Part shown: one piece after another, positions 32,079 through 39,782 of the stretch
Layout of the letters: the number at the start of each line of letters is the position of its first letter
Numbering within the stretch: position 1 is the first letter of the stretch
Source: CAVONV01 sp963697355
GTDB lineage: Bacteria; Acidobacteriota; Vicinamibacteria; Marinacidobacterales; DATDRI01
Direction of reading: 5' to 3'
DNA length: 64,000 nt
NCBI GenBank assembly: GCA_963697355.1
Contig: CAVONV010000021.1
Location: forward strand, 124,001 to 188,000
Program-made: the position numbers and the translations under genes
Notes under the pieces: generated by a model
Told to the model about the DNA's origin: nothing
The model's input: only the letters and a program-made list of their open reading frames with translations
The model's database searches: none

Positions 32079-33481
32079 GCAAGGCGGTCTCCTCGACGAA
32101 CAGTGGGTAACGTGGCGGCATCCAGAGCTTGGGACTTCTCGGTTTCGGGAAGTGCTACGACGAGAGCTGTCAATAGCCAAAAAGGCTCCATGATACGAAC
32201 GATGATGAACGTGTTCGCCCCGATGCCATGGACCAACATGGCAACGTAACCCGCCAAGAATCCCAATGTTAGCCCCCTCGAGAATCGATCGGAGGCGTTT
32301 CGGAAACGATCGATGGCAAGGCGCCAAATGCACCAGGCCAACCAAGCGAAAGCCGCTAGTCCAACGATCCCCGCCTCAGTGAGGATTCTAACGTATTGGG
32401 CGTCCATGAAGTAGTAGCCCGCCACGCCATAGCCGGTCAAAGGACGCTTCGCCCATCCCTCCAAGCCAAACTTCCAGCTCGCGATGCGCGCCGACGATGA
32501 TGTGTCCAATCGCCAATTGCCTACGGTGACTTGGCCTCGTGACTCCGGCTGGCGAAAGGTGAACTCAATGCGTTCGATGACCGGTTCCGGAGCCAGGACC
32601 GGAAACAGCACGAGCGCAACGGCACCTGCGGTGACGAAATGTGATCGGCGCGGACCGAAAATCAAAAAAGTCGAAACCATGCCCGCGGCGGCAATCCATG
32701 AGCTTCTCGACAATGTAAAAAGAAGAGGTGCTGCGAGAAGGGCTCCGAAGGACAACCAAGCCATCCTCTCGCGGAATGACGAGGCCGTCAGGTAGAAGCC
32801 GGTGACGATGGCTAACATGAAAACGAGATAGCCCCCGAAGGTGTTGGGCTCGCCGTTCTGGCCTTCAAAGGGTGCTGAGACACGATGACCGCTGGGAATT
32901 TGAACGATCCCTATGAGGGCGACAATCGCGCATGTAACGAGAGCTGCCGTCAGATAGCTCTTGACGTCGGAGCGTGTCTTGATGTTTGTCAGTACCAAGA
33001 GGTACAGCACGAAGTACTCGAGGTATTTGGCGAGAAACATCAACGCACGGAGCCAGTTGGTTTCGGAGGTCAACCCACTAACCAGTGTGGCAAGGAGAGC
33101 CGCAAGGCCGTATGCGACCATAGGTTTGTTTAGAGGGCTTTTGCCTAGGAGCCCGAGTTCTTTCTTATAGGCGGTGCGGGCGAGCCACGCGAGTCCAACC
33201 ACGATGAGGAGGAGATCCTCTAGACGGATCGTGATGTCTCGGCCCCCGGCACTAGCGCCGGTCCCGATTTCTGGTGAGAGAAGCATACTGAAGATGATGA
33301 GGTAGATAGCGACTCTAGTGTGGAGGAAAGTCACGATGACGACAAGAACTGCGGCCAGGCCCCAGATCATCCAAGACAGAGGTTGTTCAGCGATAAGATG
33401 AGACAGGAAAACGGAAACCGTTAGCCCGATCAACGCAAGCATCAAAGGGGAAGAGGCGAACCGGTTCGTAGCGGAGCTCAT
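32075..33481 (-). CDS. O-antigen polymerase/ligase-like membrane protein (Wzy/WaaL type)
   Basis: A 468-residue protein with about 11 hydrophobic segments. The C-terminal half carries the Wzy_C pattern, with a large periplasmic loop followed by PLTGYGVAGYYFMDAQYVRILTEAGIVGLAAF. These proteins polymerise lipid-linked repeat units or ligate them to a carrier, and the two cannot be told apart by sequence reading. Its place after the Wzc-like kinase and MinD-like ATPase suits a polymerase. ATG at 33481. Confidence 0.87.
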   Translation of the reverse strand: MSSATNRFASSPLMLALIGLTVSVFLSHLIAEQPLSWMIWGLAAVLVVIVTFLHTRVAIYLIIFSMLLSPEIGTGASAGGRDITIRLEDLLLIVVGLAWLARTAYKKELGLLGKSPLNKPMVAYGLAALLATLVSGLTSETNWLRALMFLAKYLEYFVLYLLVLTNIKTRSDVKSYLTAALVTCAIVALIGIVQIPSGHRVSAPFEGQNGEPNTFGGYLVFMLAIVTGFYLTASSFRERMAWLSFGALLAAPLLFTLSRSSWIAAAGMVSTFLIFGPRRSHFVTAGAVALVLFPVLAPEPVIERIEFTFRQPESRGQVTVGNWRLDTSSSARIASWKFGLEGWAKRPLTGYGVAGYYFMDAQYVRILTEAGIVGLAAFAWLAWCIWRLAIDRFRNASDRFSRGLTLGFLAGYVAMLVHGIGANTFIIVRIMEPFWLLTALVVALPETEKSQALDAATLPTVRRGDRLA

Positions 33482-33521
33482 GCTTGATAGAGTCTCCTAA
33501 AGGCTTTGTAGGACAGGAGGA

Positions 33522-34625
33522 TCAAGCGCCCTGCGCCTCCCTTTGCTCGAGTTTACCAAGGATACGTTGGGCGATAGCCTCGAGGTTGCGGGCGGCTCTT
33601 GCCCTTGGATGGTGGACGACAAGAGGTTGCCAATTGCAGATGGCGCGACGAACGGTGTCGTCCCACGAAACAACGCCTAGATTCTCTAGGCGAACTCCCA
33701 GATATTCGCGTGCGATTCCGGCGAGTTTCTCGGCAACCTGATCGCCGTTTCCGTTGTCGCACATGTTGACCACGATCCCGACCTGTATGCGTCGAATGAG
33801 TTCTTCTAGGTCACCGGCGGCCGATCGATTGTAACGGGCGATCTGGCCAATCAAGCTTGGCACCTTGTCGGTTGAGTCGTTGCCGCGATGGTTCATGGCG
33901 CTCTCGATCATGTCAGTGAGTCCGCTCTCACCCTCGAACAGCAGGCGGATTCTTCTGTAGACCGCGGCACGTAGGAAGCCGTAGGCATTCTGAATTGCCG
34001 TGGGCTCAGGAGTCGTCACCAAGATACCTTGGTCGGCGAGACTAAAAAGATCGAGGTTGAAGAGTGATGATCCGGCTCCTAGATCGAGAATGGTGGTCCC
34101 GGTTTGGAATCCGTTCAGGTCCTCCAAAAAACGTCTCCGGTGCTCATCCGTGAACTCGGTCAAACCCACGATATCCGAGGCCCCTCCGATAAAGTGGAGT
34201 CCATTCGATCCGGCTGATGATGAGAGATCTCCGAGAGACGTGCCGTTTTGAAGAAATTCGTTGAGCGCAAATCCGGGGTGGGAGATCCCGAGGCCGGTGT
34301 GAAGATTGGCTCCGCCAAGATCAACGTCCACCGCGGTTACTGGCGCGAGACGGGTTTCGGCAAGCGAAAGCGCGAGGCTGGAGGAGACGACGGTTTTACC
34401 GACGCCGCCCTTGCCGCTTCCCACCGCGATAACCCGATGACAGCAAGCATTGTCTTGGAGAGAGTCTTCCGGGTCGGGTAACGCCTCCAATTCAGCCTGC
34501 CAATGGAGGTGAGGCTCTTCGCCAGCGGGGAAATGCCTAGGGGTTTCCGGCAGCGAAAGTGCCGGAGGGGCTGGCGATCGAGAATCGAGCAACTGACCAG
34601 CCAGAGTGGCGAGTTTCTTGAGCAT
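33522..34625 (-). CDS. MinD/ParA-family P-loop ATPase in the polysaccharide operon
   Basis: A 367-residue protein. After an N-terminal, low-complexity, proline-rich segment of about 60 residues comes a deviant Walker A, GSGKGGVGKT at 69-78, as in MinD, FlhG and ParA. VTAVDVDLGGANLHTGLG follows, then TILDLGAGSSLFNLDLF, the Walker B region. The fold and motifs best match the FlhG/MinD group, which position or assemble cell-surface machines. Here it lies between the Wzc-like kinase and the polymerase, so it may organise the exporter; this is inference. No flagellar genes are nearby. Confidence 0.85.
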   Translation of the reverse strand: MLKKLATLAGQLLDSRSPAPPALSLPETPRHFPAGEEPHLHWQAELEALPDPEDSLQDNACCHRVIAVGSGKGGVGKTVVSSSLALSLAETRLAPVTAVDVDLGGANLHTGLGISHPGFALNEFLQNGTSLGDLSSSAGSNGLHFIGGASDIVGLTEFTDEHRRRFLEDLNGFQTGTTILDLGAGSSLFNLDLFSLADQGILVTTPEPTAIQNAYGFLRAAVYRRIRLLFEGESGLTDMIESAMNHRGNDSTDKVPSLIGQIARYNRSAAGDLEELIRRIQVGIVVNMCDNGNGDQVAEKLAGIAREYLGVRLENLGVVSWDDTVRRAICNWQPLVVHHPRARAARNLEAIAQRILGKLEQREAQGA

Positions 34626-34645
34626 GCGCTACCTGAGCCCCACCA

Positions 34646-36943
34646 TCAAGTGCGGTCTGGGTCATTGGTCACTTTGAGGACGTCTTCGTACTCGGAACCT
34701 CCGTCGCCGGTATTCCGGGAATGTTCGGCATCAGAGGAGGATTGTCCGTGTCGTGCGGGGCGGTTGCCAAATCGATGGCGCACGTTATGGACGGCCTTTT
34801 GTAGGGGGCCTTTGGGTACTGCATCCTTGTCGTCCGTGTAACGTGAGTAATATTGGTAGTAGTACTCTGCGGGCGAGAAATCACTGACTTCGGCCTTGAT
34901 GTCGTTCAAGACGACTCCTCTTAGGTCGGCTTGCACGGTTTGGAGGTGGCTCTTCGCGCGTTTCAAGAGCCCGCGCCCGGCTCGGCCGAGCTGATACACC
35001 AGCAGTACCGAGTCGACTTGAGAAGCAAGTACGGCTGCATCCGTTACCGGAAGAACCGGCGGGCTGTCAAACAGAACGACATCGAACTCATTCGTGACTT
35101 CTTCGATGAACATCCGCATCGGAGCAGCGCCGAGAAGTTCCGCCGGATTGGGGGGAAGCGTTCCGCTGGTGATGAAGGACAGATTCTCCATGCCTGGTGT
35201 CCGTATTAAACTGTCCATATCCAGCTTGCCCAAGAACACGTCGGCCAGGGACCGCACGGCGTCGCGCCAATCGAGCGTTCCAAGCAACACTTCCGTGAGC
35301 CCGGGTTCTCGAGTTAGACCGAAGTAGGTATGAATGAGGGGACGTCTCAAGTCACTCTCGACGATGAGCACACGCTTACCGCTTTGAGCCAGAGCCAGTC
35401 CGAGGTTGGCGACGGTCGTCGATTTTCCCTCTTCGAGTGTTGAACTGGTCAGCAAGAAGCTCCGAGCCGGACGGGCAAGTTTGGAGAACTCGAGATTCGT
35501 TCGTAGCGAGCGATAGGCTTCTGCGACCGGCGACTTCGGGTGAAACTGGGTCACCAGACCGGCGTATCGCGTGAGAGATTCTCTGGATAGGTGAGTGTTT
35601 TGCCTTGCTAGAAGATCCAACACACCATCTCGGTCGATGTGGGGAATGACTCCTAGTACCGGAACGTCTAGATAGCTTTCGATCTCCTCGATAGTGGCGA
35701 TCGAGGTGTCCATGCTTTCGGCAACCAATGCGAGAACGAATCCAAGCACCAACCCCACGAGCGCGCCCAAGAGGCTCTTGGAGATCTTGCTGGATTGAAC
35801 CTGTGGTACAGCAGCCGTGGCGTAGTCGACGACGCTCACTTCTCGGATTTTCTCGGCTTCTCGAATGGCGGCCTCTTCATACTTGGTTTTGAGAAGTGTG
35901 TAGGCTTCGTTGGCAACTTGCTGGTCTCTTCTCAAGCGGTTCAATTCCGCGTCGTTCTGTGGGACTAGGGCAAGCTTGTCAGTCAGGTTGGCTGTTCGCT
36001 CTTCAAGATCGTTGATCGTGGCCTGGTACTCTCGAGATAGGTTGGACAGCAACGTCTGGATTTTGTCTTCAATGGCGTTGACTTCTGGAGATCGCTCCGT
36101 TTGATAAACGAGCAGACGCTCTCGGTCCAGTTGCAGCTCGATGAGCTCGTCGTTGAAGCGCGTAAGGTTGTTGTCGCCGAGCTCGGTACTGGAGATCCAA
36201 TCGATGTGGCCAGTTCCGGCGCGTCGTCGTTCGTCGAGTTGCCCCACTTGGCGACTAAGAATGCTGGCTTTTTGCTGCAACTGCTCCTTTTCTTGTTGCA
36301 GTCGCGCGATATCGTTGTCAGAGAGTGATAACTGGTCGATATGGGCTTCTAGAAAAGACTGAAGGCGATCCTCGGATTCTTTGAGGCGTCGCTTGGCTTG
36401 ATCCAGTTGCGAAGAGATGAAATCTTTGGCCTCGATGACTTGTCGGTTCTTCTCCTTGAGGCTCCACTCCACGAACACATCCGCCAATCCGTTGGCGACC
36501 GCCTTGGCTTCATCGTCTGTCGCGGCGTCAGCCGTGATTTGAACGATGTTGGTGGAGCCTATCTGTTTTGCCGCCACCCGTGATTGAAGGGTCGCGAGTT
36601 GACTCACATGTTGGGGGTTTTCAAGTATCGCCTTGAGCTCCAGATCAGCGGGTACGCGGCCCAAGTTTTGTGCCAACTTGGCCATCATGGGCTGGCTCGT
36701 CAGTATCCTCGTTTGAGTGGCAATGTTGTCTCCCGAGGAGTAGGTGAAGACTTGAAGCAACAAGCCGGCCATGGTCGTTGATTGCGAGATCTTGATGCTC
36801 GCGGTCGCTTGGTGGTTCACCACGGGAGCCGGTGTGAGCAGATAAGTGAGAACGGCGAGAAGCAGCGGTGGACCAATAAGGTAGTACCGATGCTTTCGGA
36901 GGATCCGAATGTAATCTCTAACGTTGAGGTCGTATTGTGCCAT
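34646..36943 (-). CDS. Wzc-like polysaccharide co-polymerase and tyrosine autokinase
   Basis: A 765-residue inner-membrane protein. A Wzz-type N-terminus with one membrane span near 20-37, a long coiled-coil periplasmic arm (170-350), and a second span near 389-407 lead to a BY-kinase domain. Walker A is SSTLEEGKSTT at 500-510, A' is VLIVESDLRRP, and Walker B is VVLFDSPPV. The tyrosine cluster EYYYQYYSRY near 693-702 is the expected autophosphorylation site, followed by 63 charged residues. The family controls chain length and assembly of Wzx/Wzy products. Confidence 0.94.
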   Translation of the reverse strand: MAQYDLNVRDYIRILRKHRYYLIGPPLLLAVLTYLLTPAPVVNHQATASIKISQSTTMAGLLLQVFTYSSGDNIATQTRILTSQPMMAKLAQNLGRVPADLELKAILENPQHVSQLATLQSRVAAKQIGSTNIVQITADAATDDEAKAVANGLADVFVEWSLKEKNRQVIEAKDFISSQLDQAKRRLKESEDRLQSFLEAHIDQLSLSDNDIARLQQEKEQLQQKASILSRQVGQLDERRRAGTGHIDWISSTELGDNNLTRFNDELIELQLDRERLLVYQTERSPEVNAIEDKIQTLLSNLSREYQATINDLEERTANLTDKLALVPQNDAELNRLRRDQQVANEAYTLLKTKYEEAAIREAEKIREVSVVDYATAAVPQVQSSKISKSLLGALVGLVLGFVLALVAESMDTSIATIEEIESYLDVPVLGVIPHIDRDGVLDLLARQNTHLSRESLTRYAGLVTQFHPKSPVAEAYRSLRTNLEFSKLARPARSFLLTSSTLEEGKSTTVANLGLALAQSGKRVLIVESDLRRPLIHTYFGLTREPGLTEVLLGTLDWRDAVRSLADVFLGKLDMDSLIRTPGMENLSFITSGTLPPNPAELLGAAPMRMFIEEVTNEFDVVLFDSPPVLPVTDAAVLASQVDSVLLVYQLGRAGRGLLKRAKSHLQTVQADLRGVVLNDIKAEVSDFSPAEYYYQYYSRYTDDKDAVPKGPLQKAVHNVRHRFGNRPARHGQSSSDAEHSRNTGDGGSEYEDVLKVTNDPDRT

Positions 36944-36962
36944 TAGTCTATCTCGGGTCGTT

Positions 36963-37967
36963 TCATTTGGATATTGCTTGAGCCAACACCGACGTTGTCA
37001 CCAAGATGTTCAACGGCTGAGCAAACGCTCTCATGATGTCATTCCACGTTGCCAACTTGCGGCGGCCGACGAAAACCAGATCGCCGTTCTCCAGCATGAA
37101 GTTCTGGGAGAGATCGCCTTTCTTGAGCTCTTCGAAGTTGGAGGCAAAGATCTGTGGGTTATCCAGGTTGCCGCGAACCACAACAATATGACTCTTGTGA
37201 GCATCTGTTGTGAAACCACCTGATTCCGCAATGACCTCGGCGATGGGAGCCTCGCTCGGCAATTCCAATAGGCCTTGCCTGGTGACTTCACCAAAAACGA
37301 AGTACTTGCGGCTGGTTCGGGAAAGGGGCGGGAGATAGATGAGGTCTCCCTCGTCCACGATCGGGTTCTGGGACTCATCGCCTTCGAATATCGCGCGGGA
37401 AAGGTTGTAGATGTGACTTTCCCCGTTCCGGATGAGTTGGGCGTTATTGAAGTCGGCTTGCGCCGTGACGCCGCCGTGCTCGGTGATGAAGTCAACCAAC
37501 TGAATACGTCCGGGAAGCGAGTATCGTCCAGGCCCCGTTTCGTTCCTTTGCGTCGCGCGTATCTCACCGAGTAGCGTCGCAACACGTGCAACTCGCTTCG
37601 TGATGATGACTTCCGCTGCAGGTTGTCGGTAGGAATCCTTGAGGCGCTCGATAATCTCATTTCGAAGTTGAAGTGCGCTCAGGCCGTCTACCTTCAAGCT
37701 CGCCAGGCCGATGATCGGTAAAAAGATGGCGCCGTCCGATTGGACGGTGACCTCGAATTCCTTGGCTTCTACTCCAGTCCATATTCGGATCCGGAGCTCG
37801 TCTTCATGTCCGACCCGATACTCCGGGAACCCGCTTGCAGTCGTGAAGGCGTTCTTCTGCTCCACTTGTCCCGACGGCGGTTCTTGGAGGGCCCACATGG
37901 ATGGAGACAGACACAAAGTAATCGCCATGAGACTCGTTGCCGCGCTAATGCGTTTGTAGGTTCCCAT
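36963..37967 (-). CDS. Wza-like polysaccharide export outer-membrane protein
   Basis: A 334-residue secreted protein with a signal peptide (ISAATSLMAITLCLSPSMWA). The poly_export segment YRVGHEDELRIRIWTGVEAKEFEVTVQSDGAIFLPIIG is followed by SLBB-like repeats (VFGEVTRQGLLEL, VVVRGNL). The lipobox seen in Wza proper is absent: the signal ends in an Ala-Leu-Gln site rather than a Cys. The start at 37967 has GGGAGTTAGG before it; an upstream in-frame ATG is discounted. It is followed 19 bases later by the Wzc-like gene, its normal partner. Confidence 0.9.
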   Translation of the reverse strand: MGTYKRISAATSLMAITLCLSPSMWALQEPPSGQVEQKNAFTTASGFPEYRVGHEDELRIRIWTGVEAKEFEVTVQSDGAIFLPIIGLASLKVDGLSALQLRNEIIERLKDSYRQPAAEVIITKRVARVATLLGEIRATQRNETGPGRYSLPGRIQLVDFITEHGGVTAQADFNNAQLIRNGESHIYNLSRAIFEGDESQNPIVDEGDLIYLPPLSRTSRKYFVFGEVTRQGLLELPSEAPIAEVIAESGGFTTDAHKSHIVVVRGNLDNPQIFASNFEELKKGDLSQNFMLENGDLVFVGRRKLATWNDIMRAFAQPLNILVTTSVLAQAISK

Positions 37968-37983
37968 CCTAACTCCCGAGAAT

Positions 37984-39309
37984 CTATGCTCGAGGAAGCT
38001 GGTCCTCGTAAAGCGGTTTGTCGATGAAAAGATGAGGGCTCTTGGCCAAGTCAACGGTCTTTTCTTGCTCGATCGGTTCCCTGCGTGAAGTCCATAGGAC
38101 CTCGACGACGGGTCGCATCAAGTTCTTTGTGTTGGTGGAACGGACGATGCAAGTCTCTCCAGTATTGAGTTGGACCCAGCTCCCAAGTGGGAAGACCGTC
38201 AAGGCATTCATGAGGGCCTTGATGTATCGAGGGTCAAAGGAGTCTCCTCGCATCTCGATGAGCTCCTGCAGAGCATCGTAGGAGATCAAGGCTTTGCGAT
38301 AGGCGCGGGGGTGAGTCAAGGCCTCGAACACATCCGCCACGGAGAGAATCTTGGCGAGCTCTTGAATCTGGTCGCCCCTTAATCCCCGTGGATATCCTTG
38401 ACCTTTTTCCCGCTCGTGCTCCTGGTAGACGACTTCTACCAGCATCTTGGGCACTACCGATTTCAGCATCTCGCAAGTGTGCCCGGGATGTTCCGTCACC
38501 ACTCGAAACTCCTCGCGCGTCAGCCGTCGCGGTGCGTAGAGGAGTGATGAAGGGACCTTTGTCATTCCGAAATCGTGAACCAACGCCAGCAAAGAGAATT
38601 GCTCCGTCAAGTCCTGGGGTAACCCGAGCTCTATAGCCAGAGTCAATCCGATGACGGCCACGTTGACGTGATGGGCGGCGAGGTCTTCGATTTCCGTTTT
38701 CTCCAGCGCCATCTCGATGAGGGCTGGCGAACCATCGAGCTCCTGCAACAAATCCCTTGAGGCCGCTCGGATAGGGTGGATATCGACGCTAGCACCTTTG
38801 CGTACCTGTTCGAAGCCGTTGTTGACGATTTCAAGGGTTCTGGAATAGCGGTTTCGTGCCCTGTCGGCATCGGCCGATTCGACTTTGGATTGAGAGCGTT
38901 GAAGTCGTTTCCCGTTCTTGCTCGACTGCAGTCGAGCGCGTCTCAACATGGCGGCCAATCTCAATCTGGCGTCTTCTGCGTCGAGAGGTTTAGCGATGAA
39001 ATCATCGGCGCCCGCGCCCAAGGCAGCCAGGCGACCCTCTCGGTCATCGCCCGTACCCATGAGAATGACCGGGATGGAGCGGGTAGCTTCGTGTTGACGA
39101 AGACGTGCGCAAAGAGCGAAGCCATCGAGGCCGTCTAGTTCCGTCTCTGCCAATACGAGAGTTGGAGAGGCTTGTTCGATGAGCTGGAGCGCACGTGTGC
39201 CGTCATTTGCACAGACTGCCTCGAGACCCAACGCGGTCAAGACCGGTTGAAGCTGTGCGAAGACATCGCTACTTTGATCGGCCACCAGGGCCAATTTCAC
39301 AGGACGCAT
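37984..39309 (-). CDS. Degenerate receiver plus HD-GYP-like domain regulator
   Basis: A 441-residue protein. The N-terminal receiver (1-125) has Glu55 (VLAETELDGLDG) where the phosphorylated Asp normally lies, while Lys107 (IAKPLD) is kept. A HD-GYP-like domain follows: the HD pair is VHDFGM at 245-246 instead of LHDIGK, and the later motif reads EHEREKGQGYP rather than HHERxDGxGYP. Both altered domains suggest a signalling protein without ordinary phosphorelay or full phosphodiesterase chemistry. It is immediately upstream of the Wza gene (16 bases), so it probably regulates the operon product. Confidence 0.85.
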   Translation of the reverse strand: MRPVKLALVADQSSDVFAQLQPVLTALGLEAVCANDGTRALQLIEQASPTLVLAETELDGLDGFALCARLRQHEATRSIPVILMGTGDDREGRLAALGAGADDFIAKPLDAEDARLRLAAMLRRARLQSSKNGKRLQRSQSKVESADADRARNRYSRTLEIVNNGFEQVRKGASVDIHPIRAASRDLLQELDGSPALIEMALEKTEIEDLAAHHVNVAVIGLTLAIELGLPQDLTEQFSLLALVHDFGMTKVPSSLLYAPRRLTREEFRVVTEHPGHTCEMLKSVVPKMLVEVVYQEHEREKGQGYPRGLRGDQIQELAKILSVADVFEALTHPRAYRKALISYDALQELIEMRGDSFDPRYIKALMNALTVFPLGSWVQLNTGETCIVRSTNTKNLMRPVVEVLWTSRREPIEQEKTVDLAKSPHLFIDKPLYEDQLPRA

Positions 39310-39782
39310 GGTTTTTTTGTTGATTACACAATATTTTACGGTCTTTGAAAGCCATAGTCAATCCCAGGTCGGGGGTGATTTCCCACGGTGGATTTCAGTG
39401 GCGTGGGGGCGAATCCCCTCGATTAGATCGCGTCACTCACTGCATCGAGGGACATTTGCAATTAGCGTGCCTAGCCGGGATTCAGAATCGAGGCCGGTTC
39501 GACGAGCGGTGGCCAATGTTATAAGTGGTTTATTATAAACAGGATACCGCGAAGTGGCACCTCAAAAGGACATTTGTTCGGTTCGTTTGGGCTCACCGTT
39601 GCGGCAGAAAATGTGATCGTGGGGACGAAACAAAGGATCGGGAATATTCTCTATACCGGGTAGGGTTTTGTCGTGGGGCGCCGCGGCCTTTTCTGAATCG
39701 AGTACCGGCGAGGCGCCCACCACCCCAATGCTACATGGGAAATGGCAATCCACCGATTCCAATCGATGTAGAATGCTCCCTT
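39310..39782. other. 473-base divergent spacer between the HD-GYP gene and polA
   Basis: It must carry promoters for polA and for the whole minus-strand polysaccharide operon. AT-rich sequence lies near both ends (39311-39345, and 39519-39540 with a GTTTAT-T-ATAAAC inverted repeat), but no confident -35/-10 match was found. Some of the polA open frame continues upstream without protein-like composition. Confidence 0.55.

Noticed and set aside
34646..36943. Reading the DEAD/AAA-like kinase part as a separate MinD or ParA protein
   Set aside because: It is continuous with the Wzz-type arm and membrane spans, and carries the tyrosine cluster, so it is one Wzc-like protein.
26636..39309. Exosortase/PEP-CTERM type export system
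   Set aside because: The Wzc/Wza arrangement with a MinD-like ATPase resembles such loci, but no exosortase or PEP-CTERM protein is present.
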